NCBI RefSeq assembly: GCF_024437745.1
Contig: NZ_JANFNY010000005.1
Coordinates: 48,827 to 112,826 of the forward strand
Length of the DNA: 64,000 nucleotides
From: Roseomonas sp. GC11
GTDB taxonomy: Bacteria; Pseudomonadota; Alphaproteobacteria; Acetobacterales; Acetobacteraceae
Reading direction: 5' to 3'
Both the position numbers and the translations under genes were made by a program. Below, piece by piece: positions 35,342 to 43,389 of the stretch. Below the pieces are notes generated by a model. That model did not search any database. It was given only the letters and a program-made list of their open reading frames with translations, and was not told the origin of the DNA. Position 1 is the stretch's first letter. Each line of letters begins with the position of its first letter.

Positions 35342-35364
35342 GTATGACGTCTTGTCATCATACA
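35342..35364. promoter_or_regulatory. Candidate GntR-type operator upstream of uronate TRAP operon
   Basis: GTATGAC (35342-35348) and GTCATCATAC (35354-35363) form an inverted repeat, overlapping TTGT-N6-ACAA symmetry (35352-35365). GTCATCATACA recurs exactly, inverted, upstream of kdgD at 18420-18430. It sits about 62-84 nt before the dctP start. Confidence 0.55.
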
Positions 35365-35531
35365 ACGCGAGGCGTGCTTATTTTGTGCGGATCATGAAAC
35401 GCTTGCCCGCCCCTGTCAATCATCCGCCGCATGGCCGGCGCCCCTCCCCTGCCTCCCTCTCCCCGCCCCCTTGCCCGGAGCGGGGCCGCGCCGCAGCATG
35501 CGCCGCCTTTCGCCCGCCCTGAGGACCCCGC

Positions 35532-36890
35532 ATGACCGAGCCCCGCACCCTCGCCGCCGCCGCCGCCGACCTCGCCGCCGGCCGCACCACCGCGCGGGCC
35601 CTGGCCGAGGCGGCCCTCGCCCGCATCGCCGACCCCGCCGGCGAGGGCGCCCGCGCCTTCATTGCCGTCCAGGCGGAGCAGGCCCTCGCCGCCGCCGGGG
35701 CGATGGACGCGCTGCGCGCCGCCGGCCGCGCCCCCTCCCCCTGGGCGGGCATCCCCATCTCGGTGAAGGATCTCTTCGACCAGCGCGGCGCCACCACGCG
35801 CGGCGGCTCCGCCATCCTGGCCGATGCGCCGCCCGCCCCCCGCACCGCCCCCGCCGTGGCGCGGCTGGAGCGTGCCGGCTTCGTCGTGCTCGGCCGCACC
35901 AACATGGTGGAATTCGCCTTCAGCGGCCTGGGCGTGAACCCGCATTACGGCACCCCGCTCTCGCCCTGGGACCGCGCCACGGGGCGGCTGCCGGGCGGCT
36001 CCTCCTCCGGCGCCGCCGTGGCGGTGGCCGATGGCATGGGCCTGGCCGGGCTGGGCTCGGACACTGGCGGCTCCTGCCGCATCCCCGCCGCGCTGTGTGG
36101 CATCGTCGGCTACAAGCCCACGGCGAAGCGCGTGCCCCTCACCGGCACCCTGCCGCTCTCGGCCAGCCTGGACAGCATCGGGCCCATCGCCAACAGCGCG
36201 GGCTGCTGCGCCGTGCTGCACGGGCTGATGAGCGGGGCGGAGGAGGCGGCGCCGCCCGCGCCGCGCCCGGTGGCCGGGCTGCGCTTCGGCATCCCCGAGG
36301 AGAGCTACCTGTTCGAGGGGCTGGAGCCCGCCGTGGCGGACGCCTTCACCCGCGCCGTGGCACGGCTGGAGCGGGCGGGCGCCTTCATCGAACGCTTCGC
36401 CCTGCCGGAACTGGCGGAGATCCCGCGCGCCAATGCCACGGGCGGCTTCGCCGCCGCCGAGTCCTATGCCTGGCACCGCGCGCTGATCGCGCGGGCCGGG
36501 GCGGGGTATGACCCGCGCATCCTGGCCCGCATCCAGCGCGGCGCGGCGATGAGCGCGGCCGATTACCAGGCGCTGCAACAGGAGCGCGCGCGCATCATCG
36601 CCGCCGCCGCGCCGCGCACCGCGCCTTATGACGCCGTGCTCTGCCCGACCACGGCGCTGACCCCGCCCCCCCTCGCCGCCGTGGCGGAGGAGGAGGCGTA
36701 TAACCGCATCAACCTGCTGCTGCTGCGCAACACGGCGGCCTTCAACTTCCTCGACCGCTGCAGCATCAGCCTGCCCTGCCACGCCCCCGGCGAGGCGCCG
36801 GTCGGGCTGATGCTGACCGGCGCGCATGACGGGGATGCCGCCCTGCTCGGCGTGGCAACGGCGGTGGAGGCGACGCTGGCCTCAGCCTGA
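35532..36890 (+). CDS. Amidase signature family hydrolase
   Basis: A 452-residue enzyme with the Ser-cisSer-Lys triad: Lys in WAGIPISVKDLFD, cis-Ser in LPGGSSSGAAVAVADGM, and nucleophile Ser in GLGSDTGGSCRIPAA. The length and C-terminus (SISLPCHAPGEAPVGLMLTG) fit GatA/AtzF-like amidases. Substrates range from small amides to allophanate and indoleacetamide; a GatA role is unlikely since gatB/gatC are absent here. It is divergent from the uronate TRAP operon and stands alone. Confidence 0.9.
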   Translation: MTEPRTLAAAAADLAAGRTTARALAEAALARIADPAGEGARAFIAVQAEQALAAAGAMDALRAAGRAPSPWAGIPISVKDLFDQRGATTRGGSAILADAPPAPRTAPAVARLERAGFVVLGRTNMVEFAFSGLGVNPHYGTPLSPWDRATGRLPGGSSSGAAVAVADGMGLAGLGSDTGGSCRIPAALCGIVGYKPTAKRVPLTGTLPLSASLDSIGPIANSAGCCAVLHGLMSGAEEAAPPAPRPVAGLRFGIPEESYLFEGLEPAVADAFTRAVARLERAGAFIERFALPELAEIPRANATGGFAAAESYAWHRALIARAGAGYDPRILARIQRGAAMSAADYQALQQERARIIAAAAPRTAPYDAVLCPTTALTPPPLAAVAEEEAYNRINLLLLRNTAAFNFLDRCSISLPCHAPGEAPVGLMLTGAHDGDAALLGVATAVEATLASA

Positions 36891-36964
36891 GGCAGAAGGA
36901 CGAGGGAGAAGGCGATCCGGGGCTTCCCATGCCGGCCACATCCGGCTAAAGAAGTCCCTGGCGA

Positions 36965-37041
36965 GGACCCGTAGCTCAGCTGGATAGAGCGTTGCCCTCC
37001 GAAGGCAAAGGTCGTACGTTCGAATCGTATCGGGTCCGCCA
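36965..37041 (+). tRNA. tRNA-Arg (anticodon CCG)
   Basis: A complete cloverleaf with encoded CCA: acceptor stem GGACCCG (36965-36971) pairs with CGGGTCC (37031-37037). The D arm includes AGCTCAGCTGGATAGAGC. The anticodon stem TTGCC/GGCAA encloses loop CTCCGAA with anticodon CCG at 36999-37001, and the T arm includes GTTCGAATC. It decodes CGG, a codon common in GC-rich genomes. It lies 74 nt after the amidase stop; the opposite-strand frame reading through it is spurious. Confidence 0.97.
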
Positions 37042-37088
37042 CCCTTCCCGCCTCGCCGCATGACCCTGCCGCCGCGCCTCGCGCCGGA

Positions 37089-37190
37089 TCAGAGCAGGGG
37101 TCCGAACAGCGCCGCCGTCCAGGGCAGGGCCATCAGCCCTTGCAGGACGGAACCCAGGGTCATCATGCGGGACAGCTTCTTCGCACTCAT
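37089..37190 (-). CDS. Possible 33-aa hydrophobic small protein
   Basis: A short frame beginning MSAKKLSRMMTLGSVLQGLM, then ALPWTAALFGPLL and stop. The basic N-terminus followed by a hydrophobic stretch suggests a membrane-associated microprotein. A Shine-Dalgarno-like GAGGTG (37195-37200) lies 4 nt upstream of the ATG at 37190. It is downstream of the tRNA on the opposite strand and next to an AT-rich inverted repeat. No homologue is recognised, and the call rests only on start, ribosome site and composition. Confidence 0.4.
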   Translation of the reverse strand: MSAKKLSRMMTLGSVLQGLMALPWTAALFGPLL

Positions 37191-37200
37191 GGGGCACCTC

Positions 37201-37260
37201 AATCATTTTTAATTGCGAAGATTTACTCTCAATAAATTTAGAATAATCTTCGCAATATTC
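37201..37260. other. AT-rich patch with 12-bp inverted repeat downstream of tRNA-Arg
   Basis: ATTGCGAAGATT (37212-37223) and AATCTTCGCAAT (37245-37256) are perfect inverted arms around a 21-nt AT-rich loop; CTTCGCAAT recurs at 37372-37380. Base composition is unlike the surrounding DNA. In the gene-poor stretch 36891-37548 I see, besides this, the tRNA, the possible small gene and repeat C5. Confidence 0.6.
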
Positions 37261-37452
37261 TGTCGCATGCCCGGAGCCAACTTCACGAGCCAACTTTGCG
37301 CTGGCGTGTCAGCCGGACAGGCTATTGATGGGGTCGACTATGCGCCATTGCGACGGAACTGGCAGTGAAACCTTCGCAATCCATAAGCAACCTCTTACTC
37401 ATCTGGGCATGGCGGCGGGGCCGGTCGGGCAGCAGCCCCCGCGCTTCATCTG

Positions 37453-37533
37453 TTTTCAGCCTGGCGTCCCGCCTCAGGCCTGAAGCGGAACGCCACCTGA
37501 AAAAAGTTTTTGGTTCTTTTTTCCAAAAAGAAC
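37453..37533. repeat. Family C structured repeat (copy C5) after the response regulator
   Basis: Core hairpin GGCGTCCCGC/GCGGAACGCC (37463-37494, one mismatch), CTGAAAAAAGTTTTT, and GTTCTTTTT/AAAAAGAAC (37513-37533). It lies just past the stop of the minus-strand regulator at 37549. Confidence 0.85.
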
Positions 37534-37548
37534 GCTTTCTTCCAGCCG

Positions 37549-38466
37549 TCAGGCCAGCAGATCCTGCAGATGCTGCGTCACCAGCAGGGAGGCGGAGGTC
37601 CGGTTCTCCACGCCGAGCTTGGCGTAGATCTGCTCCAGGTGCTTGGTCACGGTGCGCGGGCTGAGGGAGAGGATGTCCGCGATGTCACGGCTGGACTTGC
37701 CGCGGAACACCCAGAGCAGGACCTCGGCCTCCCGCGCTGTCAGCTTCAGCCGCTCGCGCAGGCGGTGGATCTGCTCGTCCATGGTGTTCTGCGTCAGGCG
37801 CAGCAGCCATTCGACCCCTCCCACCCGCCCGACGAGGCTGACCTGAAGGGAGCGGCCCTCCACCTCCAGGTGGAAGGCGCTGCCCTGGCCGGCGCGCAGC
37901 CAGGCCTGCATGGCCGGCGGCAGGGGCGCGCCGCCCTCCGCCATCGGCCCCAGCAGCCGCGCCGCCTGGGGCGTGTACCAGCGCACCCCGCCTTCCGGCC
38001 CGACGGCGAAGAGGAAGCGCCCCGCCGTGTCCAGCGCCAGCCGCACGCTCTGTGCCGCCCGCGCATTGGCGACATGGACGCGGATGCGCGCCAGCAGCTC
38101 ATCCGTGCGGATCGGCTTGGTGACATAGTCCACCCCGCCCGCCTCCAGCCCGCGCACGATATGCTCGGTCTCGCTGAGGCCGGTCATGAAGATCACCGGC
38201 ACATGGGCGAGGCCGGGCAGCGCCTTCAGCCGCCGGCAGGTCTCGAAACCGTCGAGGCCCGGCATCACCGCATCCATCAGGATGATGTCGGGCGTGATGT
38301 GGCCGACGAGGGAGATGGCGAGATCCCCCGCCACGGCGACCAGCACGGTGGCGCCGCCGCGCTCCAGCGCCTCGGTGAGGAAGCCGAGCGTATCGGGCGA
38401 GTCATCGACCACCAGCACGATGTCGCGCCGCCCGGCCTCGCCACGGGGCTCCGCCGCGTCAGCCAT
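37549..38466 (-). CDS. Response regulator with receiver and LuxR-type HTH
   Basis: A 305-residue DNA-binding regulator. The receiver domain (about 15-135) has the acidic pair DD21-22, phospho-acceptor Asp65 in ILMDAVMPG, and the switch Lys in VDYVTKPIRTDELL. A middle segment (about 150-225) may be a degenerate PAS-like fold. The LuxR helix-turn-helix is at about 236-295 (LTAREAEVLLWVFRGKSSRD). ATG 38466 overlaps the 3' end of the sensor kinase gene by 8 nt, so the pair is translationally coupled. Target promoters are unknown; the divergent urea/amide operon is the best guess. Confidence 0.9.
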   Translation of the reverse strand: MADAAEPRGEAGRRDIVLVVDDSPDTLGFLTEALERGGATVLVAVAGDLAISLVGHITPDIILMDAVMPGLDGFETCRRLKALPGLAHVPVIFMTGLSETEHIVRGLEAGGVDYVTKPIRTDELLARIRVHVANARAAQSVRLALDTAGRFLFAVGPEGGVRWYTPQAARLLGPMAEGGAPLPPAMQAWLRAGQGSAFHLEVEGRSLQVSLVGRVGGVEWLLRLTQNTMDEQIHRLRERLKLTAREAEVLLWVFRGKSSRDIADILSLSPRTVTKHLEQIYAKLGVENRTSASLLVTQHLQDLLA

Positions 38467-41400
38467 CGCCACGGAGCCGCTCCAGGAAGGCCAGGTATCG
38501 CCGCATGTCGTAGACCCGCAAAAGGCCACGGATCTCCTGCACGAAGGGAGCATGGAGGGGTTCCTCTGCCTCGATCTCGGCAAGCTTGGCCTCGATGCCG
38601 CGCACGTAACCGATGCGCCCGAGGGCCAGCAGCTCGCCCAAATGGTCCGCGCGGGGCGGCACGATCAGCCCGTTCGCCGGTTCGGCCGGCGGGGGCGCCG
38701 GCTCCGCCCAGTCCAGCCCGAGCAGCACCTGCAGCCGCCCCAGGAACAGGTCGATGTCGATGGGCTTGGAGATGATGTCATCATGCGGCGGACGGATCCC
38801 GCCGCGCAGCGGCAGGATCTCGTGCACATTGGCCGAGAGCATGGCGATGCGCGCCTGGTCGTGCCCGGCGGCGCGCAGCGCCTCGGCCAGTTCCCAGCCA
38901 TTCATCCCCGGCATGGCGATGTCGAGCAGGAAGAGATCCGGCCGCTGCTGCGCCGCCAGCGCCAGGGCGGTGGGCCCATCCGGCGCGGTGAAGAGAATGA
39001 AGCCGAGCGGCAGCAGGATCTCGCGCATCAGCTCGCGGTGGTCGGGATTGTCGTCCACCACGAGGATGCTGCGGCGCGGGCCGCGATAGCCGCCGGGCCG
39101 CGCCTTGGCGGCGGTGCGCGCCGGCGCCTCCACCGGAGAAAGCAGCAGGCGCAGGCGGAAGCTGCTGCCCTCCCCGGGCCGGCTGGTGGCGCTGACCTCG
39201 CCGCCCATGACGCTGGCCAGGAGCTGCACGATGGTCAGGCCGAGCCCCGTGCCCGGCACCGTATCCGCCCCCGGCTGCTGGCCACGGTAGAAGGGCTCGA
39301 AGATGCGCGGCAGTTCTTCCGGCGGAATGCCTCGGCCGCTGTCGCTGACGACGAATTCCGCGATGTGGCTGCGGAAGCTGAGATCGAGCGAGACATGCCC
39401 GGCGGCGGTGAACTTGATGGCGTTGGACAGCAGGTTGATGAGGATCTGCCGCAGCCGCTTCTCATCCGCCGCCACCACCTCCGGGATTCGCTCGGGGCGG
39501 GAGAAGCGGAATTCGAGGCCGCTGGACTGCGCCTGGAGGCGGAACATGTCGACGATCTGGTCGAGGAACTCGCCGAGGCGGATCTCGTTGCGCTGCAATT
39601 CCAGCCGCCCCGCCTCCATGCGGGAGATGTCGAGCAGCCCGTCGATCAGGCCCGAGAGATGCTCCGCGCTGCGGCGGATGGCGCGGATGCCGCCCTGCCG
39701 CGCGCCGGGGATGGAGGGGTCCGCCTCCAGCAGCTGGGCGTAGCCGAGCACGGCGTTGAGCGGCGTGCGCAGTTCGTGGCTGAGGCCGACGACATAGCGG
39801 CTCTTGGCGTTGTTGGCGGCCTCGGCGGCTTCCTTGGCGCGCTGGAGCTCGGCATCGGTCTTGCGGTGGGCGGCGATTTCCTGGCGGTAGAGGGCGGCCT
39901 GCCGCGCGGTTTCCTCAAGCGCCACGCGCCGGCTCTCCTGCCCCAGCAGGAACAGCCAGACGACAACGCCGAGGATGATCATCAGCACGAGGAAGATGGT
40001 GACGAGCGCCTGCGTCACCGGCGCGTGCTGGTCGGGCGGCAGGGCGGCCACCTGCCGGTCCATCAGCGCCAGGACGAGGCTGAAGATCAGCCCCAGCAGC
40101 AGCATGACGGCGAGGTAGCGGCCGACGCGCGAGGTCAGCCAGGCGGCGAGCGGCGCGGGCAGCGTCCATTCCAGCGCGCGGTTCACCTGGGCGGAGAGGC
40201 GCGCCTGCGGCTTGCAGGCATCATGGCACCGCGCGTCGAGGGAGCAGCAGAGCGAGCAGATCGGCCCGCCATAGGCCGGGCAGAAGGCCATGTCCTCCGC
40301 CTCGAAGCCATTGTCGCAGACGGTGCAGGTGATGGTGCCGCGCATGGCCCAGCCGGCGCGCGGCTTGCGCGCGCGGTAATAGCGGCCGCGCGTCAGCGCG
40401 GCGATGGCCGGCGCCGCCGCCAGCGCGGCGAAGAGCGAGACGAGCGGCGCCGCGGCGCGCGCCAGCGGCCCGAGCAGCCCGGCATAGGCGGCGAGGCCGA
40501 GCAGGATGGCGAAGGCCATGGCGCCCACGCCCACCGGATTGATGTCGTAGAGATGGGCGCGGCGGAACTCGATGCCCGGCGGGCTGAGGCCGAGCGGCTT
40601 GTTGATGGCGAGATCCGCCGCCACAGCGCCGATCCAGGCCACGGCGATGATGGCATAGAGGCTGAGCGTGCCTTCCAGCATCTTGTAGATGCCGAGCTCC
40701 ATCAGCAGCAGCGCGATGACGACGTTGAACACCAGCCAGACCACCCGGCCGGGATGGCTGTGCGTCAGGCGCGAGAAGAAATTGGACCAGGCGATGGAGC
40801 CGGCATAGGCGTTGGTGACGTTGATCTTGATCTGGCAGAGCACCACGAACAGCCCGGTGAGCGCGATGGCCAGGTGCGGCTGCGGCAGGACATGGGCGAA
40901 GGCGGCGGCATACATGCGGGTGGGCTCGCCCGCCAGCGCCGCCGGCACCCCCTGCCCCACCGCGAGCACGGCGAGGAAGGAGCCCAGCAGGATTTTCAGC
41001 GCGCCGGCGATGATCCAGCCCGGCCCGGCCGCCAGCACGCAGGCCCACCAGCGGCGGCGCGCGGCTTTCTCCCCGGCGCGCGGCTCGGGCATGAAGCGCA
41101 GGAAATCGACCTGCTCGCCGATCTGCGCGATGAGGGCGATGACGACGCCGGTGGCGCCGGCGAAGAGCGTGATGTCGAACCCGCCCTCCGGCAGCCGCGC
41201 GCCGGGATACCCCACCCAGTCATGCCAGGGCTGCGTGCCCGAGGCGGCGATGAAACCGAGCGGCAGCAGGTTGAGCACCAGCCAGACCGGCTGCGACCAG
41301 AGCTGGAAGCGGCTGATCAGCGTGATTCCGTAGACCACCAGAGGAACAATGGCGAGGCTGCTGACGAGATAGCCCCAGGCCAGCGGCAGGCCGAGCCAGA

Positions 41401-41842
41401 GTTCCAGCGCCAGCGCCATGATCGCCGATTCGATGGCGAGGAAGATGAAGGTGAAAGTGGCGTAGACCAGCGAGGTGAGGGTGGAGCCGATATAGCCGAA
41501 GCCCGCGCCGCGCGTGAGCAGGTCGATATCCACCCCGAAGCGCGCGGCGTAGTAGCCGATGGGCAGGCCGGTGAGGAAGATCAGCAGCCCGGCGGCGAGC
41601 ACGGCGAGGGCGGTGTTGGTGAAGCCGCAGCTCAGCACCAGCGTGCCGCCGATCGCCTCCAGCGCGAGGAAGGAGGTGGCGCCGAGCGCGGTCTGCGCGA
41701 CGCGCGCGCCGGACCAGCGCCGGGCCTGCTTCGCCGTGAAGCGCAGCGCGAAATCCTCGAGCATCTGGTTGGCGACCCAGCGGTTGTAAGCCCGCCGGAT
41801 CGGCATGATTCTGGGACGATTGGCCACCATCACTCCGCGCAT
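38459..41842 (-). CDS. NCS1-type permease fused to hybrid sensor histidine kinase
   Basis: About 1,127 residues. Residues about 30-480 look like a 12-helix NCS1 family permease (nucleobase/hydantoin transporter fold; RWSGARVAQTALGATSFLAL, QIKINVTNAYAGSIAWSNFF). A linker at about 504-545 has many Cys (CTVCDNGF, FCPAYGGPICSLCC, CHDAC), a likely metal site. Two more membrane helices and a coiled coil follow. The kinase core has His689 in SHELRTPLNAVLGY and ATP motifs SDSGRGIPPEEL and GTGLGLTIVQLL; a C-terminal receiver has Asp974 in LFLLDIAMPGMNG. In-frame starts at 41830 and 41806 are alternatives. It is divergent from the urtA-type gene. Confidence 0.9.
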   Translation of the reverse strand: MRGVMVANRPRIMPIRRAYNRWVANQMLEDFALRFTAKQARRWSGARVAQTALGATSFLALEAIGGTLVLSCGFTNTALAVLAAGLLIFLTGLPIGYYAARFGVDIDLLTRGAGFGYIGSTLTSLVYATFTFIFLAIESAIMALALELWLGLPLAWGYLVSSLAIVPLVVYGITLISRFQLWSQPVWLVLNLLPLGFIAASGTQPWHDWVGYPGARLPEGGFDITLFAGATGVVIALIAQIGEQVDFLRFMPEPRAGEKAARRRWWACVLAAGPGWIIAGALKILLGSFLAVLAVGQGVPAALAGEPTRMYAAAFAHVLPQPHLAIALTGLFVVLCQIKINVTNAYAGSIAWSNFFSRLTHSHPGRVVWLVFNVVIALLLMELGIYKMLEGTLSLYAIIAVAWIGAVAADLAINKPLGLSPPGIEFRRAHLYDINPVGVGAMAFAILLGLAAYAGLLGPLARAAAPLVSLFAALAAAPAIAALTRGRYYRARKPRAGWAMRGTITCTVCDNGFEAEDMAFCPAYGGPICSLCCSLDARCHDACKPQARLSAQVNRALEWTLPAPLAAWLTSRVGRYLAVMLLLGLIFSLVLALMDRQVAALPPDQHAPVTQALVTIFLVLMIILGVVVWLFLLGQESRRVALEETARQAALYRQEIAAHRKTDAELQRAKEAAEAANNAKSRYVVGLSHELRTPLNAVLGYAQLLEADPSIPGARQGGIRAIRRSAEHLSGLIDGLLDISRMEAGRLELQRNEIRLGEFLDQIVDMFRLQAQSSGLEFRFSRPERIPEVVAADEKRLRQILINLLSNAIKFTAAGHVSLDLSFRSHIAEFVVSDSGRGIPPEELPRIFEPFYRGQQPGADTVPGTGLGLTIVQLLASVMGGEVSATSRPGEGSSFRLRLLLSPVEAPARTAAKARPGGYRGPRRSILVVDDNPDHRELMREILLPLGFILFTAPDGPTALALAAQQRPDLFLLDIAMPGMNGWELAEALRAAGHDQARIAMLSANVHEILPLRGGIRPPHDDIISKPIDIDLFLGRLQVLLGLDWAEPAPPPAEPANGLIVPPRADHLGELLALGRIGYVRGIEAKLAEIEAEEPLHAPFVQEIRGLLRVYDMRRYLAFLERLRGDG

Positions 41843-41894
41843 CCGCTCCGCGAGGACAAGACGCCCGGTGACTGGCTTTCATGGGGCGCGGCGT

Positions 41895-41913
41895 CGCATC
41901 CCCGCAGGATGCG
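41895..41913. promoter_or_regulatory. Inverted repeat in the divergent sensor kinase/urtA promoter region
   Basis: CGCATCC (41895-41901) and GGATGCG (41907-41913) are perfect 7-bp arms, with a further GGATGC half at 41920-41925. It lies between the kinase gene and the transporter operon and is a candidate site for the LuxR-type regulator. Confidence 0.4.
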
Positions 41914-42035
41914 GCGGCAGGATGCAACAGCCGCGCCGCCGCCCTTATACGCATTTCTCCTTATTCCTGGCAGCACAAAACGGCCCTTAGCGTCAGCCCC
42001 GCACAGCCACCACAGGAAGCAAGGGGCATCCCGAG

Positions 42036-43310
42036 ATGTCAGGAGAGAAGGACAGCCGCCCGCGGGCGGAAGGGCCGGACTCGTCGCTGCGGCGGCGGCT
42101 GCTGATGGGCATGGCGGCGCTGCCGGCGATGGCGGCGGCACCCCGCCTGGCCGCCGCCGCCGGCCCGGCCACGGCCGCGGTGAACACCACGGGCCTCGCC
42201 ATCACCGACAGCGAGGTGACAGTGGGCATCCTGCATTCCGTCACCGGCACCATGGCGATTTCCGAGACCGGCTCGATCCAGGCGGAGAAGCTGGCGATCG
42301 AGCAGATCAACGCCATGGGCGGCGTGCTCGGCCGCCGCATCAAGGTGATCCAGGAGGATGGCGGCTCCGACTGGCCGACCTTCGCGGAAAAGGCGAAGAA
42401 GCTGCTGGTCAACGACAAATGCGCCGCCGTCTTCGGCTGCTGGACCTCGGCCTCGCGCAAGGCGGTGCTGCCGGTCTTCGAGCAGTATAACGGCATGCTC
42501 TACTACCCGACCTTCTACGAGGGCCTGGAGCAGTCGAAGAACGTCATCTACACAGGGCAGGAGGCGACGCAGCAGATCCTCGCCGGCCTCAACTGGATCA
42601 ACAAGGAGCGCGGCAGCAAGTCGTTCTTCCTGATCGGCTCGGACTATATCTGGCCGCGCACCTCCAACAAGATCGCCCGCAAGCACATCGAGGCCGTGCT
42701 GAAGGGCCGCGTGGTGGGTGAGGAATACTTCCCTCTCGGCCACACGCAGTTCAACTCGGTGATCAACAAGATCAAGCTGAGCAAGCCGGACGTGATTTTC
42801 GCCGATGTCGTCGGCGGCTCCAACGTCGCTTTCTACAAGCAGCTGAAGGCGGCGGGCGTCGATCTCTCCAGGCAGGCGCTGATGACGATCTCCGTCACCG
42901 AGGACGAGATCGACGGCATCGGCGGCGAGAATATCGCCGGCGCCTTCGCCTGCATGAAGTACTTCCAGTCCCTGCAGAACGAGAACAATACCCGCTTCGT
43001 CGAGGCCTTCCACCGGATGTGGGGCCCGAAGACGGTGATCGGCGATGTGACGCAGGCTGCCTATCTCGGCCCCTGGCTGTGGAAGCTGACGGCGGAGAAA
43101 GCGGAATCCTTCGACGTGGACAAGATCGCCGCCGCCTCCGCCGGAATCGAGTTCAAGGGCGCGCCGGAAGGCTATGTCCGCATCCACCCGAACCATCACC
43201 TGTGGTCGAAGACGCGCGTCGGCCGTGCCCGCACCGACGGGCAGTTCGACGTCATCTACGAAACGGCGGAGCTGATGGAGCCGGACCCCTTCCCCAAGGG
43301 CTACCAGTAA
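42036..43310 (+). CDS. urtA: Urea/short-chain amide ABC transporter substrate-binding protein
   Basis: A 424-residue periplasmic binding protein. After a cytoplasmic-looking leader of about 18 residues comes a twin-Arg-type signal (SLRRRLLMGMAALPAMAA). The body is the UrtA/FmdC family: VTVGILHSVTGTMAISE, GCWTSASRKAVLPVFEQYNG, LYYPTFYEGLEQSKNVIYTG, and IGSDYIWPRTSNKIARKH. It heads a six-or-more-gene operon with permeases, two ATPases, formamidase and aliphatic amidase, so the ligand may be urea, formamide or acetamide. The urtA symbol is by family; the FmdC alternative is equally reasonable. Confidence 0.92.
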   Translation: MSGEKDSRPRAEGPDSSLRRRLLMGMAALPAMAAAPRLAAAAGPATAAVNTTGLAITDSEVTVGILHSVTGTMAISETGSIQAEKLAIEQINAMGGVLGRRIKVIQEDGGSDWPTFAEKAKKLLVNDKCAAVFGCWTSASRKAVLPVFEQYNGMLYYPTFYEGLEQSKNVIYTGQEATQQILAGLNWINKERGSKSFFLIGSDYIWPRTSNKIARKHIEAVLKGRVVGEEYFPLGHTQFNSVINKIKLSKPDVIFADVVGGSNVAFYKQLKAAGVDLSRQALMTISVTEDEIDGIGGENIAGAFACMKYFQSLQNENNTRFVEAFHRMWGPKTVIGDVTQAAYLGPWLWKLTAEKAESFDVDKIAAASAGIEFKGAPEGYVRIHPNHHLWSKTRVGRARTDGQFDVIYETAELMEPDPFPKGYQ

Positions 43311-43389
43311 GCGACGGCGCGGCGCACCGCGCCGGGGGCGGGCCGCGGGCCCGCCCCGCACGGCAACCCTGCAACGGCGGAGAGGCCCC

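Noticed and set aside
35532..36890. GatA subunit of Asp/Glu-tRNA amidotransferase
   Set aside because: No gatB or gatC adjacent and the N-terminus differs; a general amidase is safer.
36626..37042. Minus-strand frame running through the tRNA-Arg gene
   Set aside because: Its first residues are simply the reverse complement of the tRNA; no ribosome site and no homology that I recognise.
38186..42490. 1,434-residue plus-strand open frame opposite the kinase gene
   Set aside because: It is antisense to the permease-kinase gene, which has full domain content; the translated frame is His/Gln/Arg-rich shadow sequence typical of high GC.
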